Shown here: one piece after another, positions 1 to 5,665 of the stretch
How positions within the stretch are numbered: position 1 is the first letter of the stretch
Layout: each line of letters begins with the position of its first letter
NCBI GenBank assembly: GCA_007127425.1
Contig: SKZJ01000163.1
Coordinates: 1 to 7,649 of the forward strand
Length of the DNA stretch: 7,649 bases
Source of the DNA: Wenzhouxiangella sp.
GTDB taxonomy: Bacteria > Pseudomonadota > Gammaproteobacteria > Xanthomonadales > Wenzhouxiangellaceae
Direction: 5' to 3'
Made by a program: the position numbers and the translations under genes
Notes under the pieces: model-generated
Database searches by the model: none
What the model saw: only the letters and a program-made list of their open reading frames with translations
What the model was told of the DNA's origin: nothing

Positions 1-439
1 AGGCCATACCGATGCCGAGCACGAATTGCCAGCGCGCGCCGTCTGTGCCCATCCAGGCCGGGTCGTGGAGTAGCAAGCCGATGCCCACCAGAGCGCCTGC
101 GGCCAGCGGTGTGAGCAGCGCCAGCGAGGCGGTGGTGAGCGCATCGCCGCGATGTTTCCAGGTCGCGCCCAGGTCCAGTTCCAGGCCGGCCAGCCACACG
201 AACAACACCACGCCCCAGGTGGCGATGCCGTCGAGCGAGGTGATGACTTCGCCGGCAAATACCCGGCCATGCAGCTCGGGCAGGGCTGCACCGAGGATGC
301 CCGGGCCGAGCAGGATGCCGGTGAGAATTTGTACCACCACCAGCGGTGCATAACGCTCTGTGCGGCAAAGCCGCCAAATCAGCCACGGTACGGCCAGGAT
401 GACCCCCATGGCCAACAGCAGATTGGTGCTGGTTTCCAT
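1..439 (-). CDS. Kef/CPA2-type cation:proton exchanger, N-terminal part (cut by window edge)
   Basis: This is the first 146 codons of a polytopic inner-membrane protein; the rest lies beyond the left edge. The translation begins METSTNLLLAMGVILAVPWL. It carries two hallmarks of the monovalent cation:proton antiporter-2 family: a QILTGILLGPGILG segment at about residues 37-50, and LFVWLAGLELDLG at about 79-91 (compare the usual LAGLE-D motif). At least four hydrophobic segments are visible, at about 7-24, 33-51, 70-89 and 103-124. The family exchanges Na+ or K+ for protons to balance pH and ions. Ion specificity, and whether a C-terminal TrkA-N domain follows, cannot be judged from this fragment. 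There is no Shine-Dalgarno before the ATG, but an extended -10-like element ends 8 bases upstream, so the message may be leaderless. It lies 170 bp downstream of the methyltransferase on the same strand. The family call is firm; the substrate is unknown. Confidence 0.9.
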   Translation of the reverse strand, partial: METSTNLLLAMGVILAVPWLIWRLCRTERYAPLVVVQILTGILLGPGILGAALPELHGRVFAGEVITSLDGIATWGVVLFVWLAGLELDLGATWKHRGDALTTASLALLTPLAAGALVGIGLLLHDPAWMGTDGARWQFVLGIGMA

Positions 440-593
440 GAGTGAAGATTCTGGCACAAAAGCTCCCGGGTTCCGACGCTTCGTGGCCTGTCACGACCCG
501 ATGCACGAAGCCTTGTCCGGCCTGCCCTGCGTCGATCCGCTGATCGACGGCTGCGATGCCATCACCCGGCATCTGCTGGACACGCTGGATTGA
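438..593 (+). CDS. Possible 51-aa hypothetical protein or gene remnant
   Basis: A short plus-strand ORF, beginning MSEDSGTKAPGFRRF and ending AITRHLLDTLD, fills most of the gap between the methyltransferase and the CPA2 gene. From about codon 12 onward, roughly 80% of third positions are G or C, with lower values at second positions. That is the normal coding pattern in such a genome, so it may be a real small gene or the 3' remnant of a longer one. Against this, no ribosome binding site precedes the ATG, and its ATG shares the CATG palindrome with the divergent exchanger start (437-439). It also overlaps the only plausible promoter for that exchanger. I recognise no family; there are three cysteines and no membrane segment. 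Low confidence. Confidence 0.25.
   Translation: MSEDSGTKAPGFRRFVACHDPMHEALSGLPCVDPLIDGCDAITRHLLDTLD
448..456 (-). promoter_or_regulatory. Possible extended -10 element for the CPA2 exchanger
   Basis: On the minus strand, TGC followed by CAGAAT fits an extended -10 (TGn plus four of six TATAAT matches). It ends 8 bases before the ATG at 439, so the predicted transcript would begin at or very near the start codon. No good -35 is seen. The assignment rests on sequence alone. Confidence 0.3.
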
Positions 594-608
594 GCCTGGC
601 CGTTGATC

Positions 609-1412
609 CTACGGCTTCATGACGATCAGGTGGGCGGGCATGGGAAAGCTGAGGCTGCCGTCCGGTGCCCGATAGGCTGACAGTGCGCTGTCGAGTCGGC
701 GAACGATCTCGTCGATCTGCTCATCGTCCAGGGAAATGTCGGCGAGCGGGAACCAGCCCCTGACGTCGGCCAGCACCATGGTGCGTGAGTCCGGGAACCG
801 GGCCGTACCGTCGCGTGTCATGACTTCGGCGTTCGACAGGCCGCTGTCGCTGCACAGCGTCTTCAGTGTTTCCGCATCGCCAAGCGAGAAGGGCATTTGC
901 AGTATTGCCGCCACGTCTTCTCCGGCGACTTGCTCGACGATCTCAGCCATGGCCCGGTAGCCGGGGATGTTGGCCAGGTCGTCGAATACACTCACCACCA
1001 GGCAACCGCCCGGAGTGACAACACGCTGCATTTCGCGCAGTGCCGCTTGGCGGTCCTCGAAGAACATGAGCCCGAACTGGCTGGTGACGATATCGAACGA
1101 CTGGTCGTCGAACGGCAGCGTCTCGGCCGCGCCCTCGCGCCAGTCCAACTCCGGGGCGGCGCCTCTGGCCACCGAAATCATGCCGGGATTGGGATCCAGT
1201 CCGATTATGGATGATGACGAGGCCCCGGCGCGCTGGGCAGCCGTGCGGGCCACGATGCCGGTGCCACAGGCGACGTCGAGCAGTCGGTGTCCAGGCCTGA
1301 ACCCCGACGCATCCAGCAACTGCTCCGCCCAGGGAGTGAACAGCGCCGGCACCATGAGTTTCTCGTAGTTTGCGGCGGTTTGTTTCAGTTCTGAGTTGCT
1401 GAGATGTTGCAT
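609..1412 (-). CDS. Class I SAM-dependent methyltransferase (Methyltransf_11/25 type)
   Basis: A soluble protein of 267 aa predicted to transfer a methyl group from S-adenosylmethionine; the acceptor is unknown. The Rossmann-fold signature is clear: motif I LLDVACGTG at residues 44-52, the acidic end of beta-2 at GLDPN (71-75), GAAETLPFDDQSFDIVTSQF at about 94-113 (the UbiE-like GDAExLPF region), and REMQRVVTPGG at 126-136 leading into the beta-5 strand. The start is at 1412 because a strong GAGGAG lies 8 bases upstream. An in-frame extension to 1520 adds 36 codons with no ribosome binding site and low-quality sequence, so I reject it. The C-terminal third (after about residue 150) is variable, as is typical for the substrate-recognition part of these enzymes. 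It is divergent from a MAPEG gene and followed, on the same strand, by the CPA2 exchanger after a 170-bp gap. It could be annotated as a UbiE-like or arsenite-type enzyme in error; nothing here supports a specific pathway. Confidence 0.9.
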   Translation of the reverse strand: MQHLSNSELKQTAANYEKLMVPALFTPWAEQLLDASGFRPGHRLLDVACGTGIVARTAAQRAGASSSSIIGLDPNPGMISVARGAAPELDWREGAAETLPFDDQSFDIVTSQFGLMFFEDRQAALREMQRVVTPGGCLVVSVFDDLANIPGYRAMAEIVEQVAGEDVAAILQMPFSLGDAETLKTLCSDSGLSNAEVMTRDGTARFPDSRTMVLADVRGWFPLADISLDDEQIDEIVRRLDSALSAYRAPDGSLSFPMPAHLIVMKP

Positions 1413-1514
1413 GTCAGGCACTCCTCCTCGGTACTTTTCAAGGTGGTGGATATCGAATTGCCCTGGATCTCGGGCGCATTCATGGAGTGGCACGTCAACC
1501 GGATGGATGTCACG

Positions 1515-1533
1515 CCACAAATCGCCGTTGTGG
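1515..1533. promoter_or_regulatory. Inverted repeat in the divergent promoter region (possible operator)
   Basis: CCACAA (1515-1520) and TTGTGG (1528-1533) form a perfect 6-bp inverted repeat around a 7-base spacer. It sits about 20 bp upstream of the predicted -35 of the MAPEG gene and 100 bp upstream of the methyltransferase start. The spacing and symmetry fit a dimeric regulator site, but chance occurrence is quite possible. Confidence 0.25.
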
Positions 1534-1551
1534 TTGCCGACATCCGGACGC

Positions 1552-1580
1552 TTGCCAGCGTCGCCCGGACGCAGGATGAT
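1552..1580 (+). promoter_or_regulatory. Putative sigma70 promoter of the MAPEG gene
   Basis: TTGCCA (1552-1557, five of six matches to the -35 consensus) and GATGAT (1575-1580, four of six to the -10) are separated by 17 bases, the optimal spacing. The predicted start near 1587 gives a leader of about 32 nt that contains the GGGAG ribosome binding site. Judged by eye only. Confidence 0.4.
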
Positions 1581-1618
1581 ATCGGCACCTGCAATTGGCA
1601 GGATATGGGAGTTCCGGC

Positions 1619-2017
1619 ATGAAAACCGAGCTGTTTTACCTGGTCCTGACCAGTGTCTTCACCGCCTTGCTTTGGGTCCCTTATATTCTTGACCGCATTG
1701 CCGTTCGCGGCCTGGTCGGTGCGGTGGGGTACCCCGAGCATCCCGAACCGCAGTCGGCATGGGCTCAACGACTGATGAAGGCCCATGCCAACGCGATCGA
1801 GAACCTGGTGGTATTCGGCCTCCTGGTGCTGGTGGCCGATGCACTGAATGTGACCGGACCAGCAGTGGCCGCTGCGGCCATGGTCTACTTCTGGGCGCGC
1901 GTGATCCACGCGGCGAGTTACACCCTGGCCATCCCGTGGATAAGAACCCTGTCCTTTGCTGCGGGTTTCGCGTGCCAGCTGGTAATTGCCTGGCAAGTGG
2001 TGGCGCAAGCCGTCTGA
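1619..2017 (+). CDS. MAPEG-family integral membrane protein
   Basis: A 132-aa protein with four hydrophobic segments (about 6-27, 63-80, 81-102 and 108-130), the length and topology of bacterial MAPEG (membrane-associated proteins in eicosanoid and glutathione metabolism). The family signature is readable: KAHANAIENLVVF at residues 54-66 matches the usual RAHxNxxENxxxF pattern after TM1, and FWARVIHAASY at 91-101 matches the conserved arginine/histidine/tyrosine stretch in the third helix. Some MAPEG members are trimeric glutathione transferases or peroxidases; the activity of bacterial members like this one is mostly untested. The start at 1619 is preferred because GGGAG lies 7 bases upstream; the in-frame ATG at 1595 has no ribosome binding site. 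A divergently transcribed methyltransferase shares its upstream region. A hairpin 13 bases after the stop may end the transcript. Confidence 0.88.
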   Translation: MKTELFYLVLTSVFTALLWVPYILDRIAVRGLVGAVGYPEHPEPQSAWAQRLMKAHANAIENLVVFGLLVLVADALNVTGPAVAAAAMVYFWARVIHAASYTLAIPWIRTLSFAAGFACQLVIAWQVVAQAV

Positions 2018-2029
2018 GCGCGAGTCAGT

Positions 2030-2054
2030 CCGAGGCTGCGAGTTGTAGCCTCGG
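2030..2054 (+). terminator. Hairpin after the MAPEG gene, terminator-like but without a T-tract
   Basis: CCGAGGCT (2030-2037) pairs perfectly with AGCCTCGG (2047-2054) across a 9-base loop, starting 13 bases after the MAPEG stop codon. No run of T follows, so it is not a canonical intrinsic terminator. It may stabilise the 3' end or assist Rho. The rest of the gap to djlA (2055-2185) shows only the weak promoter elements noted below. Confidence 0.4.
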
Positions 2055-2146
2055 CGCGGCCTGCCGGGTGCGCTGTCGGTCTGGGTCGGGTCTGTCGCCT
2101 GTGGATCAGGCGCTCATGGCACTGTCGCTGGTCTGGGGCAGACCGG

Positions 2147-2178
2147 TTGCGCGATTGTGCAGGGCGCTCGTGTACCAT
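2147..2178 (+). promoter_or_regulatory. Possible promoter of djlA, next to the start codon
   Basis: TACCAT (2173-2178, four of six -10 matches) ends 7 bases before the djlA ATG, so transcription would begin at about the start codon itself. TTGCGC (2147-2152) is a candidate -35, but its 20-base spacer is too long to be convincing. There is no Shine-Dalgarno between this element and the ATG. Confidence 0.3.
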
Positions 2179-2185
2179 TCCTTCC

Positions 2186-2959
2186 ATGACACTTTTCGTG
2201 CTGATCGGCGCCCTCGTCGGGCTGTTCATGGGCGGTTTCGCCGGGCTGGTGCTCGGCGGGATATTGGGCTATGGACTGGGCCGGTACCTGCTGAACCATT
2301 TGCTGCCGCGTGGCCTCGACGCCGTTCGCGAGCAGTTCATCGACTCCACTTTTGCCGTCATGGGCGCGGTGTGCAAGGCCGATGGCGTGGTGAGCCGCGA
2401 CGAGATTCGTGTTGCCGAGCAGTTTTTCGACATCCTCGGCTTGTCGCCGGATCAGCGTCGGGCGGCACAGACATCGTTCAACCGCGGCAAGTGCGAGGGC
2501 TTCGACCTGTATGGGGAAGTGGTCAGGTTGCGCGGCATGGTCGGCAACAACCGCGCCCTGCTTCAACTCTTTCTCCATGTCCAGCTTTCGGCCATTGCCG
2601 CCGACGGGACTGTGCATGCCAAGGAGCGCCGTATATTGCAGCGTATCGCGCATGCACTGGGGTTGTCCGATACGGATGTCGAGCGCCTGCTGGCCTCGAT
2701 CCGGGGTGCGGCGGGTACTGCCGAAACCAGCGCGACGGGGCTGGACGATGCCTATGCCGCGCTGGGCATCACGCCGTCGGCGAGCGATGCCGAGATCAAG
2801 AAGGCCTACCGCCGGCTGATGAGTCAGCATCACCCGGACAAGCTGGCCGGCCGGGGCATGCCGGAGAGCATGCGCCCGGTGGCCGAGGAACGGGTCCGTG
2901 AAATCCGCTGCGCCTACGATCGCATCACCGAGCAGCGCTCGAAACGACGAGCGGCCTGA
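2186..2959 (+). CDS. djlA: DjlA-type membrane-anchored J-domain co-chaperone
   Basis: A 257-aa protein with the full DjlA architecture; E. coli DjlA is about 270 aa. Residues 3-32 form one glycine-rich transmembrane segment with GxxxG-like spacing (GALVG, GGFAG, GGILGYGLG), as in the dimerising anchor of DjlA. Residues about 50-170 form a TerB-like helical domain, with the repeated pattern ADGVVSRDE (65-73) and ADGTVHAKE (139-147). Residues about 187-254 are a C-terminal J domain with the catalytic HPD at 216-218 (QHHPDKLAGRGMPESM). J proteins deliver clients to DnaK and stimulate its ATPase; in E. coli, DjlA affects envelope stress signalling. I chose the start at 2186 because translation from there begins directly with the membrane anchor; the upstream in-frame ATG at 2147 adds 13 uncharacteristic residues. 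No ribosome binding site is visible, so the mRNA may be leaderless. Confidence 0.95.
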   Translation: MTLFVLIGALVGLFMGGFAGLVLGGILGYGLGRYLLNHLLPRGLDAVREQFIDSTFAVMGAVCKADGVVSRDEIRVAEQFFDILGLSPDQRRAAQTSFNRGKCEGFDLYGEVVRLRGMVGNNRALLQLFLHVQLSAIAADGTVHAKERRILQRIAHALGLSDTDVERLLASIRGAAGTAETSATGLDDAYAALGITPSASDAEIKKAYRRLMSQHHPDKLAGRGMPESMRPVAEERVREIRCAYDRITEQRSKRRAA

Positions 2960-2980
2960 CCAGACCGGTTTCACCAATCT

Positions 2981-3048
2981 GGAATACCCAAAGCACCAAG
3001 CACCAAATTCCAAACAGATTCGAATGATCGAACTTTCAATGTTCGAAG
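2981..3048. repeat. AT-rich intergenic element, likely degenerate dispersed repeat
   Basis: This 68-bp stretch is about 41% GC, far below its surroundings. It includes a perfect tandem of the heptamer GCACCAA (2993-2999 and 3000-3006), then AATTCCAAAC. It ends in a hairpin, TCGAAC (3028-3033) with GTTCGA (3041-3046). The wording resembles, from memory, a family of palindromic intergenic repeats found in many bacterial genomes that read GTTTGGAATTTGGTGCTTGG on one strand. It lies between the convergent djlA and the hypothetical gene, a usual place for such repeats. Only one copy is present in this window, so repetition cannot be shown here. Confidence 0.45.
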
Positions 3049-3076
3049 CGGGTGTGGTTCTGCAGGATGCGTGGAG

Positions 3077-3106
3077 CGTGAGCGGAACGCTTCAGCTCCG
3101 CTCGCG
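3077..3106 (-). terminator. Hairpin across the stop codon of the two-TM hypothetical gene
   Basis: CGTGAGCGGA (3077-3086) pairs with TCCGCTCGCG (3097-3106) with one G-T wobble and a 10-base loop. It overlaps the final codons and stop of the minus-strand gene and lies downstream of djlA on the other strand. No T-tract follows on either strand, so a terminator role is only possible, not shown. Confidence 0.3.
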
Positions 3107-3628
3107 TCGGCGCACGGCGATGACGATGCCCCAGATCAACGCGATGATCACCAGCACCGTGCCGGGCAGGGCGAACAGCAGGGCGCGCAGGAAGTGGTCG
3201 AGAAAGCGGATCTCGCTGAGCCGGAACTGGCGGGGTTCGTCGAAGCCGGCGGTGGAGACGGTGTAGGTGCCGGCATCGGGAAACTCGATGCGCCCGATGG
3301 CCACCCGTCGGGTGCTGCCGATTTCCTGACTCATGTTGCTGCGGGCTGGCTCCAGGGGGACGACGGTTCCGCGTGCATCGGAGAACTCGACGGTCGAACC
3401 AGCCGGCAGTTCGTCGTCGACCACCTGTAGCCGTCCGTCGATGGAGGCCTTCGCCTCGTGCCACAGTCGATAGTCTCCGGCTGCCGGAATCTCCAGTTCC
3501 ACCGAGCCCGGCCCCTGGAACGTGGTGTGCCAGCCGCCGAATCCCTGCACGAATGTCCACGTCGCCGCGAGAAAGAGGATCAGCCCCAGTATGCCCAGGG
3601 CGATGGGCCAGCGATAGTTTCCGGACAT
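3092..3628 (-). CDS. Hypothetical protein with two TM helices and a periplasmic beta-rich domain
   Basis: A 178-aa protein of no family I recognise. A hydrophobic helix at about residues 8-27 and another at about 149-172 (GTVLVIIALIWGIVIAV), followed by the basic tail RRRERS, predict both ends in the cytoplasm and about 120 residues outside. The outer part is beta-rich, with two similar strands-and-turn units: SVELEIPAAGDYRLW (42-56) and RIEFPDAGTYTVS (113-125). These resemble the edge strands of small beta-sandwich or jelly-roll domains. The start at 3628 is chosen for AAAGGAG 8 bases upstream; the in-frame ATG at 3670 lacks such a site. It is divergent from the DUF1538 operon and converges on djlA. 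It stands as a single gene and its function is unknown. Confidence 0.75.
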   Translation of the reverse strand: MSGNYRWPIALGILGLILFLAATWTFVQGFGGWHTTFQGPGSVELEIPAAGDYRLWHEAKASIDGRLQVVDDELPAGSTVEFSDARGTVVPLEPARSNMSQEIGSTRRVAIGRIEFPDAGTYTVSTAGFDEPRQFRLSEIRFLDHFLRALLFALPGTVLVIIALIWGIVIAVRRRERS

Positions 3629-3659
3629 GGCTTCGGCTCCTTTGAATTGACCCTGAATC

Positions 3660-3665
3660 ATGATA
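3660..3665 (-). promoter_or_regulatory. Possible -10 element for the two-TM hypothetical gene
   Basis: On the minus strand TATCAT matches five of six -10 positions and would start transcription near 3653, giving a leader of about 25 nt that includes the AAAGGAG site. No convincing -35 is seen 16-18 bases upstream. Weak evidence. Confidence 0.25.
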
Positions 3666-3769
3666 CGCAAGAATCAGGTGAAGACGCACGGGTCGAAGCT
3701 GTCGCCCTGCCGGACCGGGGAGCCGTGTTTCAGCGGCAGTGCATGAGGCGTGTTGGCCGTCCGTCCCGG

Positions 3770-3778
3770 TGGTACGCT
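3770..3778 (+). promoter_or_regulatory. Possible extended -10 element of the DUF1538-PII-CBS operon
   Basis: TGG followed by TACGCT has the TGn extension but only three of six -10 matches. It ends 8 bases before the ATG at 3787 and there is no ribosome binding site, suggesting a leaderless first cistron. No good -35 is apparent at normal spacing. No other promoter is visible inside the operon. Confidence 0.25.
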
Positions 3779-3786
3779 TTGAGCCC

Positions 3787-4524
3787 ATGATCAGGCAGCT
3801 CCGGGTGATTGCCGAAAAGTTGGGGTCCAGCGTGCGTGACCTGGCGCCGATTTTCCTCGTCATCGCGCTATTCCAGCTGCTGGTGCTTCAGCAACCGATC
3901 CCCGATCTGTTTGACCTGCTTGCCGGTGCCTTGCTGGTGGTGGTCGGGTTGACGCTTTTCGTTATCGGTCTGGAGATGGGGCTATTCCCGCTGGGGGAGT
4001 CCATGGCTCACGACTTCGCCAGGAAGGGCAGTCTGTTCTGGCTGTTGATCTTCGGTTTTGCCCTGGGCTTTGGAACGACCGTTGCCGAACCGGCGCTGAT
4101 TGCCGTATCTGGTGAGGCCGGGCGGGTTGCAGCAGAGGCCGGGATGATCGCGATGGACGAGGCATCTCGTGCCGGCTACGCGGATGGACTGCGTTTGAGC
4201 GTGGCTCTGGCTGTCGGGTTTGCGATCATGTTGGGCGTGCTGAGAATCGTGCTGGGGTGGCCGCTGCACTACCTGATCGTCGGCGGCTATGTCGGGGTCG
4301 TTCTGATGACAAGGGTCGCGCCCCCGGAAATCATCGGCATCGCTTACGATGCCGGCGGTGTGACTACCTCGACCATAACGGTGCCACTGGTGGCGGCATT
4401 AGGCGTGGGCCTGGCCTCCAGCATCAAGGGCCGTAACCCGGTGGTCGACGGCTTCGGGTTGATCGCCTTCGCTTCGCTCACACCCATGATCTTCGTGATG
4501 GGCTACGGAATCCTGCTGTCATGA
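3787..4524 (+). CDS. DUF1538 membrane protein, first subunit (putative cation/H+ antiporter subunit)
   Basis: A 245-aa polytopic membrane protein of the DUF1538 family, with about seven hydrophobic segments. Family motifs are clear: [11 protein letters not shown] (61-71), [11 protein letters not shown] (97-107), [20 protein letters not shown] (186-205), and [12 protein letters not shown] (220-231). Conserved acidic residues in or near membrane segments are E63, E71, E101, D188 and D221. A loop at about 108-135 (SGEAG to YADG) is hydrophilic and acidic. DUF1538 occurs as a tandem-repeat protein or, as here, as two adjacent genes. From memory, a Halomonas pair named UmpAB was reported as a heterodimeric Na+(Li+,K+)/H+ antiporter; equivalence is inferred. 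The start at 3787 excludes a 16-codon in-frame extension that reads through the promoter-like element. Its stop overlaps the next start by ATGA, implying coupled, near-equal production of the two subunits. The DUF1538 call is strong; the transport function is tentative. Confidence 0.88.
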   Translation: MIRQLRVIAEKLGSSVRDLAPIFLVIALFQLLVLQQPIPDLFDLLAGALLVVVGLTLFVIGLEMGLFPLGESMAHDFARKGSLFWLLIFGFALGFGTTVAEPALIAVSGEAGRVAAEAGMIAMDEASRAGYADGLRLSVALAVGFAIMLGVLRIVLGWPLHYLIVGGYVGVVLMTRVAPPEIIGIAYDAGGVTTSTITVPLVAALGVGLASSIKGRNPVVDGFGLIAFASLTPMIFVMGYGILLS

Positions 4525-5309
4525 ACCCGCTGCCCGGAATGCTCGAAGCGCTTGTTGCAACGATGTTGGACGTGCTTCCCATTGCAGCGGTTTTGGTCGG
4601 TTTCCAGCTCCTGGTGCTGCGTCGGCGCATTCCGAATCTGGGTCGTATCCTGGTCGGTTTCGCCTGCGTGGTCATCGGCCTGTCTCTTTTCCTTCAGGGG
4701 CTGCAGCAGGCCCTGTTTCCCCTGGGGCAGCTGATGGCGGCCCAACTCACCGATCCGGGTTTCCTGGCCGGTACGGGCACAACGGTTTTCGACGCCGTTC
4801 GCTGGCAAGACTACTACTGGGTGTACATCTTCGCTTTCTGCATAGGCTTCGCGACGACCATTGCCGAGCCGGCGTTGATTGCCGTGGCCATCAAGGCTGA
4901 AGATGTCTCGGCCGGTGCCATCGGTGTGACCGGGCTGCGAATGGCCGTGGCTCTCGGCGTGGCGATTGGTATCGCCCTGGGGAGCTGGCGCATCGTGACG
5001 GGTGCGCCACTGGAATACTTCATCATGGTCGGTTACGTCATCGTGATTATCCAGACGGTTTTTGCACCCCGGATCATCATCCCCCTCGCCTATGACTCCG
5101 GTGGCGTCACGACGTCGACCGTTACCGTTCCACTCGTCGCCGCGCTCGGCCTGGGCCTGGCCAGTAGTGTCCCGGGACGTAGCCCGTTGATCGACGGTTT
5201 CGGGCTGATTGCCTTTGCCAGTCTGTTCCCCATCATGTCCGTCCTGGCTTATGCTCAGCTCGGGGAGTGGAGGAACCGTCGCAAGCGTCGCTTGCAGGAG
5301 GAGCACTGA
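4521..5309 (+). CDS. DUF1538 membrane protein, second subunit (putative cation/H+ antiporter subunit)
   Basis: A 262-aa homologue of the preceding protein, alignable over most of its length. It shares [11 protein letters not shown] (112-122), [20 protein letters not shown] (190-209) and [12 protein letters not shown] (224-235), and keeps the acidic residues E116, D192 and D225. It differs where the first subunit has E63 and E71: here the motif reads [11 protein letters not shown] (60-70), so both glutamates are glutamine. It also has a longer polar insert between the second and third hydrophobic blocks (about 75-97) and a highly charged cytoplasmic-looking C-terminal tail ([12 protein letters not shown]). 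Two related but unequal chains in one operon suggest an obligate heterodimer. Its ATG overlaps the upstream stop (ATGA), and its own stop TGA shares a base with the next ATG (TGATG). Reading as the UmpB-like partner is inference from memory of the Halomonas system. Confidence 0.88.
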   Translation: MNPLPGMLEALVATMLDVLPIAAVLVGFQLLVLRRRIPNLGRILVGFACVVIGLSLFLQGLQQALFPLGQLMAAQLTDPGFLAGTGTTVFDAVRWQDYYWVYIFAFCIGFATTIAEPALIAVAIKAEDVSAGAIGVTGLRMAVALGVAIGIALGSWRIVTGAPLEYFIMVGYVIVIIQTVFAPRIIIPLAYDSGGVTTSTVTVPLVAALGLGLASSVPGRSPLIDGFGLIAFASLFPIMSVLAYAQLGEWRNRRKRRLQEEH

Positions 5310-5665
5310 TGCAGATGAAGCTGCTGATCGCCATGGTCGATGCCGATTCCAGCGACCGGGTGATCAACGCGGCACGCGAGGCGGGTGCTGCGGGCGCGAC
5401 CGTGATCCATCAGGCACGTGGAGAAGGGCGGCGCGGCCTGAACCAGTTTCTCGGCCTGAGTCTGGATGCCTGTCGCGACGTGCTGCTGTTCATCGTGCCG
5501 GTCGCTCGGGCCGCTTACATCATCGAGCACGTTGCCCGCGAAGCCGCCTTTGATGAAACACCCGGTACCGGCGTTGTCTGTCAGCTTGATGTCGAAGACA
5601 GCGTGGGGCTGCGTCACCAGGTGCGGGTTTTTAGCCAGGCAGACCAATCGGAGGCAGACCCATGA
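5309..5665 (+). CDS. PII-like signalling protein, first copy
   Basis: A 118-aa protein with the ferredoxin-like PII fold pattern: strand KLLIAMVD (4-11), helix to residue 26, strand ATVIHQARGEGR (30-41), a short loop, strand DVLLFIVP (57-64), helix, and the B-loop-like DETPGTGVVCQLDVED (82-97). Canonical GlnB/GlnK trimers bind ATP, ADP and 2-oxoglutarate and clamp a partner with the T-loop. By eye alignment, the T-loop here (about 42-56) is shorter and lacks the uridylylated tyrosine. The residue matching ATP-binding Lys90 is valine (PGTGVV), while the Arg38 equivalent is kept (R41). So it is a divergent PII rather than a GlnB orthologue, and nitrogen sensing should not be assumed. Being translationally coupled behind two membrane proteins suggests it binds them, as GlnK does AmtB. 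AGGAGGAG lies 5 bases before the start at 5309. Confidence 0.85.
   Translation: MQMKLLIAMVDADSSDRVINAAREAGAAGATVIHQARGEGRRGLNQFLGLSLDACRDVLLFIVPVARAAYIIEHVAREAAFDETPGTGVVCQLDVEDSVGLRHQVRVFSQADQSEADP

Noticed and set aside
1413..1520. N-terminal extension of the methyltransferase (36 codons)
   Set aside because: A strong GAGGAG site precedes the internal ATG at 1412, and the extension does not look like the usual start of this family.
1759..2901. Long plus-strand ORF (380 codons) across MAPEG and djlA
   Set aside because: It runs in a wrong frame through two recognised genes and is rich in Arg, Gly, Ala and Cys, typical of a shifted frame in GC-rich DNA.
2114..3013. Long minus-strand ORF (299 codons) opposite djlA
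   Set aside because: It is antisense to a clear DjlA with HPD motif, has no recognisable domain and no ribosome binding site; long antisense ORFs are expected at this GC content.
3036..3863. Minus-strand ORF (275 codons) overlapping the two-TM gene and the DUF1538 start
   Set aside because: It is out of frame with the well-supported 178-aa protein, which has a good ribosome binding site and sensible membrane segments; this frame gives an Arg/His-rich sequence.
4503..5306. Long minus-strand ORF (267 codons) opposite the second DUF1538 gene
   Set aside because: Its composition (many Asp, His, Gln, Gly, no hydrophobic core) mirrors the codons of the membrane protein on the other strand; no domain seen.
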